This document shows, piece after piece, positions 15,827 to 23,037 of a stretch of DNA of 64,000 nt. The position numbers were made by a program, and so were the translations under genes. Positions within the stretch are counted from its first letter, which is position 1. Every line of letters starts with the position of its first letter. The stretch comes from Sphingomonas sp. NFR15 (GTDB lineage: Bacteria; Pseudomonadota; Alphaproteobacteria; Sphingomonadales; Sphingomonadaceae): positions 1 through 64,000 of the forward strand of contig NZ_FMWX01000005.1 in the NCBI RefSeq assembly GCF_900103265.1, in the 5' to 3' direction. Under the pieces are notes generated by a model. That model was not told the origin of the DNA. It ran no database searches and worked only from the letters and a program-made list of their open reading frames with translations.

Positions 15827-16938
15827 TGCTTTCCCCCGACCGTCGTGGAATCAACGTCGCCATCGCCGGCATCGGCAATTGCGCCAGCTCGCTCGTCCAG
15901 GGCATCGAACATTATCGCGCCGGTGCCAACGACACCGTCGGACTGATGCACCAGGAGCTCGGCGGCTATGAGCCGAGCGACATTCGTGTCGTCGCCGCCT
16001 GGGATGTCGATGCGCGCAAGGTCGGCCGCGACGTGGCCGAGGCGATCTTCGCCAAGCCCAATTGCACCGCCGTCTTCTGTGCGAGCGTCGAGCCGACCGG
16101 CGCCGAGGTGCGGATGGGGCCGGTGCTCGATGGCGTCGCCGATCACATGGCCGACTACCCCGACGAGCGCACCTTCCGCGTCGCGGACGCCGCCGAACCG
16201 AGCAAGGCGGACGTGGTCGCGCTGCTGCGTGAGAGCAAGGCCGACGTGCTGATGAACTATCTGCCGGTCGGGTCGCAGGCGGCGAGCGAATTCTACGCCG
16301 AATGCGCGCTCGAAGCCGGAGTCGCCTTCGTCAACAACATCCCCGTCTTCATCGCGAGCAACCCCGAATGGGCGGATCGCTTCACCAAGGCGGGCGTGCC
16401 GATCATCGGCGACGACATCAAGGCGCAACTCGGCGCGACGATCGTCCACCGCGTGCTGACCGATCTGTTCAAGAAGCGTGGGGTGAAGCTCGACCGCACC
16501 TATCAGCTAAACACCGGCGGCAACACCGACTTCCTCAACATGCTCAACCGCACGCGGCTCGCGTCGAAGAAGGAGTCGAAGACCGAGGCGGTGCAGTCGG
16601 TCGCGCAGGCGCGGCTGGAGGATGAGAACATCCATGTCGGGCCGTCGGATTATGTCGCGTGGCAGAACGACAACAAGGTCTGCTTTCTGCGCATGGAAGG
16701 GCAGTTGTTCGGCGGCGTGCCGATGAACCTCGAACTGCGCCTGTCGGTCGAGGACAGCCCGAACAGCGCGGGCGTCGCGATCGACATGATCCGCTGCGCC
16801 AAGGTGGCGAAGGATCGCGGAATGGCCGGGCCGGTGCTGCCGGCCGCCGCGTGGTTCTGCAAGCACCCGCCGGTGCAGATGCCCGATGATGCGGCGCACG
16901 CCGCGCTCGAAGCGTTCATCGACCCGCGCGCGAACTGA
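15826..16938 (+). CDS. ino1: Inositol-3-phosphate synthase (actinobacterial type)
   Basis: A 370-residue enzyme that cyclises glucose 6-phosphate to myo-inositol 1(3)-phosphate with NAD. It closely resembles the mycobacterial form: VAIAGIGNCASSLVQGIEHY NAD loop, NYLPVGSQAAS, FIASNPEWADRF, IIGDDIKAQLGATIVHR and LNTGGNTDFLNML, ending DSPNSAGVAIDMIR. The start shares one base with the upstream stop (TGATG). Inositol synthesis is uncommon in alphaproteobacteria and suggests an inositol-containing lipid, glycan or solute, made with the methyltransferase and glycosidase of the same operon. Confidence 0.92.
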   Translation: MLSPDRRGINVAIAGIGNCASSLVQGIEHYRAGANDTVGLMHQELGGYEPSDIRVVAAWDVDARKVGRDVAEAIFAKPNCTAVFCASVEPTGAEVRMGPVLDGVADHMADYPDERTFRVADAAEPSKADVVALLRESKADVLMNYLPVGSQAASEFYAECALEAGVAFVNNIPVFIASNPEWADRFTKAGVPIIGDDIKAQLGATIVHRVLTDLFKKRGVKLDRTYQLNTGGNTDFLNMLNRTRLASKKESKTEAVQSVAQARLEDENIHVGPSDYVAWQNDNKVCFLRMEGQLFGGVPMNLELRLSVEDSPNSAGVAIDMIRCAKVAKDRGMAGPVLPAAAWFCKHPPVQMPDDAAHAALEAFIDPRAN

Positions 16939-16957
16939 CGCGCGCGGGCCGGGGGCA

Positions 16958-17485
16958 TCATTGGGTAAGCCCTTCCTCGCGCCGGCGCTGGTCGAGCGCG
17001 TCGAGTACGGCGGTCGGCTCGACGTCGGTCTCGATCTCGCCGAATTCGGCGCGGTCGACCGGCACGTCGAGCTTCGCCGCGATGCGCGCGACGAGTTCGG
17101 CGAGCTTGGTCAGTTCGTGTTCGGCGAGCAGGTTGACGTGAAGATCGAGATCGGCGCGACGATCGGCGGCGGCGGCCATCCGGTTCTGGCTGATGAGGAC
17201 GAAGGTGGAGAGGAAGATCGCCTCGACCGAGGCGACCATCGCCAGCACGACGAAGCTGGGATCGAAGCGCGGGACACCCGGCACGACACCGAGATTGACG
17301 ATGATCCACACCCCGAACACCGCGAGATGCAGCGCGACGAAGCGCATCGAGCCGGTGAAGGCGGTGATCTGGCCGGCGATACGTTCGCTGAGCGGCGCGG
17401 CCTGCGCCTCGGCGCGTTCGCGTGCGGTCAGCCGCGCGATGTTGTCGCGCAGCGTTTCGATCATCTGTGGCGTCGGGCTGGTCAT
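16958..17485 (-). CDS. DUF1003 membrane protein
   Basis: A 175-residue protein with two predicted membrane helices (about 45-65, FVALHLAVFGVWIIVNL, and 78-100, FVVLAMVASVEAIFLSTFVL) followed by ISQNRMAAAADRRADLDLHV, the DUF1003 signature, and a helical C-terminus. Start ATG 17485 is chosen over 17593 because the domain begins directly after it and the longer form overlaps the divergent gene. Family function is unknown. It sits convergent to the inositol synthase gene and divergent to the dehydrogenase. Confidence 0.85.
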   Translation of the reverse strand: MTSPTPQMIETLRDNIARLTARERAEAQAAPLSERIAGQITAFTGSMRFVALHLAVFGVWIIVNLGVVPGVPRFDPSFVVLAMVASVEAIFLSTFVLISQNRMAAAADRRADLDLHVNLLAEHELTKLAELVARIAAKLDVPVDRAEFGEIETDVEPTAVLDALDQRRREEGLTQ

Positions 17486-17532
17486 GCAGGCGGCAATCGA
17501 CAGGTCGCCAAAGAGTTGCAGGAAAAGGAAAT

Positions 17533-18492
17533 ATGATGCGTGCAGCCGTGCTGGACAAACCCGGCGTGATCCGGATCGACGAGGTGGCCGCACCTGCCCC
17601 GGGCGCGGGCGAGGTGCGGATCCGGCTGGAGGGGTGCGGCGTGTGCGCCTCCAACCTCGAACCCTGGGCGGGTCAGGACTGGATGACCTATCCGGGCGAG
17701 GCGGGCGGCCTCGGGCATGAGGGCTGGGGGACGATCGACGCGGTCGGCGCGGGCGTCGATGGCTTGGCGCCCGGCGACCGCGTCGCGGCGCTCTCCTACC
17801 GCAGCTTCGCCGAATATGACGTCGCGGCGGCGGACATGGTCGCCAAGCTGCCGCCCGCGCTCGCCGGCCAGCCGTTTCCGGGCGAGCCGCTCGGCTGCGC
17901 GTTCAATATCTTCCACCGCAGCAACATCCGCGCGGGGCAGACGGTGGCGATCATCGGCATCGGCTTCCTCGGCGCGGTGCTCACCAAGCTCGCGAGCGAC
18001 GCCGGCGCACGCGTGATCGCAATCTCGCGGCGGCAAGAGTCGCTCGATCTCGCGCGGCATTATGGTGCGGCCGCGACGATCGCGATGCACGATCATTGTG
18101 CGATCATCGATGAGGTCAAGGCGTTGACCGGCGAGGCGATGTGCGAGCGCGTGATCGAGGCGGTCGGCAAGCAATGGCCGCTCGATCTGGCGGGTGAGCT
18201 GGTCGGCTTCGGCGGACGGCTGGTGATCGCGGGCTATCATCAGGACGGTCCGCGCCAGGTGAGCATGCAGAGCTGGAACTGGAAGGGCATCGACGTCATC
18301 AACGCGCACGAACGCGACCCCAGGGTGCAGATGCGCGGGCTTCGCGAGGCGATCGACGCGGTCGCGAGCGGGCGGCTCGATCCCGCGCCGCTCTACACGC
18401 ATCGCTACGGCCTCGATCAGCTCGGCGAGGCGCTCGACGCCACCCGCGACAAGCCGGGGGCGTTCGTCAAGGCGCTGGTGGTGCTGGCATGA
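17533..18492 (+). CDS. Zinc-type alcohol dehydrogenase (MDR)
   Basis: About 319 residues. The GroES-like N-terminal domain has the catalytic zinc Cys in GCGVCASNLE and the GLGHEGWG His-Glu pair; the Rossmann motif is AIIGIGFLGAVLTKLA. The four-cysteine structural zinc loop is absent, placing it among small MDR dehydrogenases. Two tandem ATGs (17533, 17536) follow AGGAAAAGGAA. It overlaps the downstream Gfo/Idh gene by 4 bp. MDR plus Gfo/Idh pairs often act on sugars or cyclitols, and the nearby inositol synthase makes inositol-related substrates plausible, but this is inference. Confidence 0.83.
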   Translation: MMRAAVLDKPGVIRIDEVAAPAPGAGEVRIRLEGCGVCASNLEPWAGQDWMTYPGEAGGLGHEGWGTIDAVGAGVDGLAPGDRVAALSYRSFAEYDVAAADMVAKLPPALAGQPFPGEPLGCAFNIFHRSNIRAGQTVAIIGIGFLGAVLTKLASDAGARVIAISRRQESLDLARHYGAAATIAMHDHCAIIDEVKALTGEAMCERVIEAVGKQWPLDLAGELVGFGGRLVIAGYHQDGPRQVSMQSWNWKGIDVINAHERDPRVQMRGLREAIDAVASGRLDPAPLYTHRYGLDQLGEALDATRDKPGAFVKALVVLA

Positions 18493-19463
18493 CGCCGCGG
18501 ATCGGGTTTCTCGGCACCGGCTGGATCGGCCGCCACCGGATGGCGGCGATGCTCGCGACCGGCGCGGTCAATGCGGTCGCGATCTGCGATCCGTCGCCGG
18601 ACTGCGTCGCCGAGGCACGCGCGCTCGCGCCGGACGCGCGGGTGGTGGAGAGCCTTGCCGAGATGCTCGCGCTCGACATCGACGGCGTGGTGATCGCGAC
18701 GCCGAGCGCACTCCACGCCGCGCAGTCGATCGAGGCGTTCGCGGCGGGCAAGGCGGTGTTCTGCCAGAAACCGCTCGGCCGCACCGCCGCGGAGACGCGG
18801 GGCGTGGTGGACGCGGCGCGCGCGGCGGACCGGCTGCTCGGGGTCGATCTGTCGTATCGCCATACCGAGGCGATGCGGCAGATCGCCGATCTGGTCCGCT
18901 CGGGCGCGCTCGGGCGGGTGTTCGCGATCGATCTGACCTTCCACAACGCGTACGGCCCCGACAAGCCGTGGTTCTACGACGCCGCGCAATCGGGCGGCGG
19001 CTGTGTCGTCGATCTCGGCGTGCATCTCGTCGATCTCGCCTTGTGGACGCTCGGCTTCCCGCCGGTTGCCGATGTCGATGCGCGGCTGACGCGCGGGGGC
19101 CTGCCCCTCGCCGCCGGCGCGGTCGAGGATTACGCGGTCGCGCGGTTCGCGGCCGGTGACGCGCAGGTGCGGCTCGCCTGTTCGTGGCGCCTCAATGCCG
19201 GGCGCGACGCGGTGATCGAGGCGGCGTTCTATGGGACGGAAGGCGGCGCGGCGCTGCGCAATGTCGGCGGCTCGTTCTACGATTTCACCGCCGAACGCTT
19301 CGACGGCACCGCCGCCACGCGCCTCGCCGATCCGCCCGACGACTGGGGCGGCCGCGCCGCCGCCGCCTGGGCCGGGCAGCTCGCCCGCGCGCCCGGTTTC
19401 GATCCGCTGGCGGAACAGTTCGTCCGTTGCGCCGAGGTGCTCGACCGCATCTACGGGCGCTGA
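18489..19463 (+). CDS. Gfo/Idh/MocA-family oxidoreductase
   Basis: A 324-residue NAD(P)-dependent dehydrogenase of the glucose-fructose oxidoreductase/inositol dehydrogenase family. The Rossmann motif is IGFLGTGWIGRHRM and the catalytic Lys lies in VFCQKPLGR, where the usual Glu of the EKP motif is Gln. CVVDLGVHLVDLALW carries the conserved DxGxH-like active-site segment. It is translationally coupled to the MDR dehydrogenase. It likely oxidises or reduces a sugar or cyclitol ring carbon; the exact substrate is open. Confidence 0.85.
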   Translation: MTPRIGFLGTGWIGRHRMAAMLATGAVNAVAICDPSPDCVAEARALAPDARVVESLAEMLALDIDGVVIATPSALHAAQSIEAFAAGKAVFCQKPLGRTAAETRGVVDAARAADRLLGVDLSYRHTEAMRQIADLVRSGALGRVFAIDLTFHNAYGPDKPWFYDAAQSGGGCVVDLGVHLVDLALWTLGFPPVADVDARLTRGGLPLAAGAVEDYAVARFAAGDAQVRLACSWRLNAGRDAVIEAAFYGTEGGAALRNVGGSFYDFTAERFDGTAATRLADPPDDWGGRAAAAWAGQLARAPGFDPLAEQFVRCAEVLDRIYGR

Positions 19464-19579
19464 CCCCGACAACGGTGTTGCGCATCGCTCGCAATGGCGC
19501 GATTGGGGCGCGAGCCGCTACGATGTTCCTGGACGAAGCGGCTCCCGGCTCGACCCGCGCGGGCCGCCAGTAACGGAGT

Positions 19580-20245
19580 ATGCGAATGCCCAAGTTGGTC
19601 AACGATATCGAGACAGCGGCCGCCGAGATCGAGGAACTGCGCACCGTATCGAGCGCGCCGACCACCGAAGCGCGCACGCTGGAGCGTGCCCTGGGGACGC
19701 AGATCCGCTTGCTGCGCCGCCGGCAGGATCTCTCGGTGTCCGATCTCGCGACGGCGGCGAGCATCTCGCTCGGCATGCTCTCGAAGATCGAAAACGGCCA
19801 GATCTCGCCGTCGCTGACGACGGTGCAGTCGCTCGCCCATGCGCTGTCGGTGCCGATCTCGTCGCTGTTCGAAAGCGTCGAGGAGCGGCAGGATTGCTCG
19901 TTCGTGCCGGCGGGACGCGGCGTCCATATCGAGCGGCGCGGCACCAAGGCCGGGCATAATTACCAGTTGCTCGGCCACCTCTCGCGCGGTGACGTCGTCG
20001 TCGAGCCGTATCTCATCACGCTCGACGAGCGGGCGACGCCGCACACCAGCTTCAGCCATTCGGGCGTCGAGCTGATCCACATGCTCGAAGGCGAGATGAA
20101 ATACCGCCACGGCGGCGAGACCTTCCACCTGACGCCCGGCGACACGATGATGTTCGATTCGGGCGCGCAGCACGGGCCGGAGGAACTCGTCCAGTTTCCG
20201 ATGCGCTATCTCTCGATCATCATCTATCCGCGCAACCACGGCTGA
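19580..20245 (+). CDS. XRE-family regulator with C-terminal cupin
   Basis: A 221-residue regulator. The HTH lies around residues 38-92 (LGTQIRLLRRRQDLSVSDLA, then SLGMLSKIENGQISPSLTTV), and a cupin_2 sensor domain around 140-215 (HSGVELIHMLEGEMKYR, LTPGDTMMFDSGAQHGPE). Proteins of this plan (PuuR-like) sense small metabolites and repress uptake or degradation genes. It stands alone after the Gfo/Idh gene with a 116-bp gap. ATG 19580 has only a weak GGAG upstream; ATG 19586 is also possible. Regulon unknown. Confidence 0.87.
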   Translation: MRMPKLVNDIETAAAEIEELRTVSSAPTTEARTLERALGTQIRLLRRRQDLSVSDLATAASISLGMLSKIENGQISPSLTTVQSLAHALSVPISSLFESVEERQDCSFVPAGRGVHIERRGTKAGHNYQLLGHLSRGDVVVEPYLITLDERATPHTSFSHSGVELIHMLEGEMKYRHGGETFHLTPGDTMMFDSGAQHGPEELVQFPMRYLSIIIYPRNHG

Positions 20246-20289
20246 CGCGGCAGTCGCCACGCCTAGACTCCACTGTACGCCATACCTAT

Positions 20290-20303
20290 ATACCGATCGG
20301 TAT
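20290..20303. promoter_or_regulatory. Palindromic TetR operator overlapping tetR start codon
   Basis: ATACCGATCGGTAT is a perfect 14-bp palindrome whose last two bases are the first two of the tetR ATG (20302). A related site (ATACCGACTGGTAT) lies before the efflux operon. Position and shared sequence indicate the binding site of the TetR protein, giving autorepression. Confidence 0.75.
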
Positions 20304-20916
20304 GGAACAGATTGACACGATTGCGCCTGCAAAGGGACGGCCCCGCGAGTTCTGCGTCGACACCGCGCTCGCCGCAGCGCTGCGCGTGTTCTGGCGCAAC
20401 GGCTATGAGAGCGCGTCGATGGCGGAGCTGACCGCGGCGATGGGGATCACCAAGCCGAGCCTCTACGCCGCGTTCGGCAACAAGGAACAATTGTTCCACA
20501 AGGCGCTCGACCTCTACGAACGCGACAAGCTCGCCTACACCGAGAAAGCGCTGGCGGCGCCGACCGCGCGCGGGGTCGCCGAACGCCTGCTGCGCGGTTC
20601 GCTCGAACTGCAGATGAACCCCTATGACCCCAAGGGCTGCATGGCGATCATGAGCGTGATCTCCTGCGGCGCCGAAGCCGAATCGATCCGCGCCGACGTG
20701 ATCGCGCGCCGGGCCTCGTCCGAAGCCGCGCTGATCGCACGCTTCCAGCGCGCGAAGGACGAGGGTGAGTTTCCCGAGGGGCTCGAGCCCGCCGCGCTCG
20801 CGCGGTTCCTGTATGCCATCATGCAGGGCCTGTCGGTTCAGGCGGGCGCGGGCGCGACCTGCGCCGAGCTGTCGCAGCTCGTCGAGACCAGCCTCGCGGT
20901 GTGGCCGACGAAATAA
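20302..20916 (+). CDS. TetR/AcrR-family repressor of the RND efflux operon
   Basis: A 204-residue regulator. The N-terminal HTH covers about residues 15-65 (GRPREFCVDTALAAALRVFW, MAELTAAMGITKPSLYAAFG), followed by a helical ligand-binding domain with a TetR_C-type core (PKGCMAIMSVISCGAEAES). ATG 20302 overlaps the operator palindrome and no Shine-Dalgarno is visible, so the mRNA may be leaderless or weakly translated. The same palindrome before the downstream efflux genes predicts repression of itself and the RND pump, relieved by a pump substrate. Confidence 0.88.
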   Translation: MEQIDTIAPAKGRPREFCVDTALAAALRVFWRNGYESASMAELTAAMGITKPSLYAAFGNKEQLFHKALDLYERDKLAYTEKALAAPTARGVAERLLRGSLELQMNPYDPKGCMAIMSVISCGAEAESIRADVIARRASSEAALIARFQRAKDEGEFPEGLEPAALARFLYAIMQGLSVQAGAGATCAELSQLVETSLAVWPTK

Positions 20917-21224
20917 TTACCCATCGGTATAGAATGCTGTTGACGCAGTGCGGCACGCCATTATATACCGACTGGTATTGAAGCTGGGTCGGTAAGTCAG
21001 CCTGGCATCGAGGCGAGGGAACCGCCGATGATTAGACCGACCTGCTGAATGTCGGCAGCCGCATGTACGCGGCTGCCTCGCGTATCACATCTTCCGTAAT
21101 CGTAGACGCGGGCAGGCGGTTTTCGCTTTCCGGCGCCGCCCGAACTTTGCCCGAACCGTCGGTCTCGCCGCGTCGCAGGAATGCGTCCGCGGGGCCGCTG
21201 GCGCGCGGCCGTCCAAGGGGACAT
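20917..21224. other. Efflux operon promoter and leader (no gene)
   Basis: This 308-bp gap between tetR and the efflux operon holds no supportable gene. It contains a half-conserved TetR site (TACCCATCGGTA, 20918-20929), the full TetR-type palindrome at 20965-20978 and a leader hairpin at 21054-21077, followed by about 150 bases of GC-rich leader ending in AAGGGG before ATG 21225. The transcription start is probably close to the second palindrome. Confidence 0.55.
20965..20978. promoter_or_regulatory. TetR operator upstream of RND efflux operon
   Basis: ATACCGACTGGTAT differs from the tetR operator palindrome at 20290 in three central positions and keeps the ATACC/GGTAT arms. It lies about 250 bp before the first gene of the efflux operon, after a TTATATA stretch that could form a -10 element. 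Confidence 0.7.
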
Positions 21225-21623
21225 ATGATGGCTTATCTCGATCTCGAACATCCGTTCGCCGCACCCGGCGCCAGCCGCGACACCGCGAAGCCCGCCGATA
21301 CCGCGCCGAGCTTCTCCGCGCTCGAATGGAGCGTCATCGCGGTCGCGCGGCGTGACCGGATCAGCAGCCTCGACGAACCCGGCGCGATCGCGCGTGCGTT
21401 CGGCGGCCTGTTCGGCTTCGGCAAGGCGTCGCGGCTCGCCGAGCCCAAGCTGGAGACGCTGCGCCGGCTGGCGGTGCATGCGTGGCGGCGTGGCTATGCG
21501 CTCCCCGCGTCGGAGGTCGCCAATTTCCTGAAGGCGGGCTTCACCATGGCGCAGGCCGAGCTGCTGGTGGCGAGCGTCACCGGCGGCACGATGGGCTCGC
21601 TCGCGTGGAAGATCGCCGCATGA
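21225..21623 (+). CDS. Unknown 132-residue protein at head of efflux operon
   Basis: The protein begins MMAYLDLEHPFAAPG and continues SFSALEWSVIAVARRDRISS, then has a helical C-terminal half with LETLRRLAVHAWRRGYALP and FLKAGFTMAQAELL. There is no signal peptide or membrane helix. I do not recognise the family. ATG 21225 (or the adjacent 21228) is preceded by AAGGGG, and the stop overlaps the HlyD-family gene by 4 bp, so it is a true member of the pump operon. A role in regulating or assembling the pump is possible but not shown by sequence. Confidence 0.72.
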   Translation: MMAYLDLEHPFAAPGASRDTAKPADTAPSFSALEWSVIAVARRDRISSLDEPGAIARAFGGLFGFGKASRLAEPKLETLRRLAVHAWRRGYALPASEVANFLKAGFTMAQAELLVASVTGGTMGSLAWKIAA

Positions 21624-22882
21624 ACATGGAAACCCCGATCACGGCGGAGGGGGCTACCCCCGTCAGCCGACGATGGTCGCGAATGCCGGGCTGGCAGCGC
21701 GGCGCCGCGATCCTGCTGCCGATCGCGGCGCTCGGCTATGCCGGCACCAGGCTCGCCGCGCCCGCGCCCACCGTCGCGGCGATGCCGCCCGCCTCGGTGA
21801 CGGTCGCGCCGCCGCTGGTGCGCGATGTCAACGAATGGGACGATTATATCGGCCGCTTCGCCGCCAGCCGCACGGTCGAAATCCGCCCGCGCATCAACGG
21901 CGAAGTCACCGGCGTGCATTTCCGCGATGGGGATATCGTCCGCAAGGGCCAACTCCTCTTCACGATCGACGCGCGGCCGTTCGCAGCGCAACTCGCCGAA
22001 GCCAAGGCCAACGTCGCCAGTGCCGCCAGCGCGCTGGCGCTGGCCAAGTCCGATCTCGGCCGCGCGACCCGGCTGGTCGATGACGAGGCGGTGTCGGCGG
22101 GCGAAGTCGATTCGCTGCGCGCCAAGGTTCAGGCGGCGAGCGCCGCGCTCGCGGCGGCACAGGCGCGGGTGCGTGCGCGTGCGCTCGACGTGGAGTTCAC
22201 CCAGGTGCGCGCGCCGATCGCCGGCCGCATTTCCGACCGCCGCGTCGATCCGGGCAACCAGGTCGCGGGCGGCGAGGGGACGGGCGGCACCGTGCTGACC
22301 ACGATCAACGCGCTCGACCCGATCTATTTCGAGTTCGACGGCTCCGAAGCGCTGTATCTCAAGACGCAGCGCAACCGCCAGCCCGGCGCGGGGCCGGCGC
22401 CGGTCGAGATTCAGTTGCAGGACGAGGCCGAGCATCGGTGGAAGGGCCGGCTCGACTTCACCGACAATGCGCTCGACCAGCGTTCGGGCACCATTCGCGG
22501 CCGCGCGGTGCTCGATAATCCCAACTATTTCCTCACCCCCGGGATGTTCGGCAACATGCGGCTCGCCAACGGCGGCACCACCCGCGCGCTGCTCGTGCCC
22601 GACGCGGCGGTGCAGACCGATCAGGCGCGCAAGATCGTGCTGACGGTCGATCGGCAGGATCAGGTCGTCGCCAAGCCGGTCGTGCTCGGGCCGGTCGTCA
22701 ACGGGCTGCGCGTCGTGCGTTCGGGTCTCGCGCCGAGCGACCGGGTGGTCATTACCGGCGTGCAGATGGCGGTGCCGGGCACCAAGGTCGCGCCGCACCC
22801 CGGCAAAATCGCGCCCGAGGCGCAGGCCGCAGCCACGCCGGTGGCCGCGCCGCTCGCTGGCGAGGCGACTTTCGGGCGGTAA
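21620..22882 (+). CDS. RND efflux periplasmic adaptor (MFP/HlyD family)
   Basis: A 420-residue membrane-fusion protein. One N-terminal membrane segment (GAAILLPIAALGYAGTRLAA, about 28-47) acts as an anchor or uncleaved signal. The lipoyl halves are EIRPRINGEVTGVHFRDGD and VRAPIAGRISDRRVDPGNQV, flanking an alpha-hairpin rich in Ala (about 125-185). It links the inner-membrane pump to the outer-membrane channel and follows the AcrA/MexE plan. It lacks an AcrA-type lipobox. The order adaptor, pump, channel is canonical for an HAE1 tripartite system. Confidence 0.93.
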   Translation: MNMETPITAEGATPVSRRWSRMPGWQRGAAILLPIAALGYAGTRLAAPAPTVAAMPPASVTVAPPLVRDVNEWDDYIGRFAASRTVEIRPRINGEVTGVHFRDGDIVRKGQLLFTIDARPFAAQLAEAKANVASAASALALAKSDLGRATRLVDDEAVSAGEVDSLRAKVQAASAALAAAQARVRARALDVEFTQVRAPIAGRISDRRVDPGNQVAGGEGTGGTVLTTINALDPIYFEFDGSEALYLKTQRNRQPGAGPAPVEIQLQDEAEHRWKGRLDFTDNALDQRSGTIRGRAVLDNPNYFLTPGMFGNMRLANGGTTRALLVPDAAVQTDQARKIVLTVDRQDQVVAKPVVLGPVVNGLRVVRSGLAPSDRVVITGVQMAVPGTKVAPHPGKIAPEAQAAATPVAAPLAGEATFGR

Positions 22883-22891
22883 GTCCAAGCT

Positions 22892-22974
22892 CCCGTTCGT
22901 GCTAAGCTTGTCGAAGCACGTGCAACAAGCGCTGCGCTCGGCACACGCCCTTCGACAAGCTCAGGGCGAACGGG
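22892..22974. repeat. REP palindrome between adaptor and pump genes
   Basis: CCCGTTCGTGCTAAGCTTGT on the left pairs with ACAAGCTCAGGGCGAACGGG on the right. It is the intergenic CCGTTCGTG-type REP of this genome. It lies inside the efflux operon mRNA and could affect relative pump and adaptor levels. Confidence 0.75.
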
Positions 22975-23037
22975 ACGGGTGCGCGTGGTGGGCACCGCAC
23001 GACCGAAACCGTTTCCTTTAATCAAGGACGAACACTC

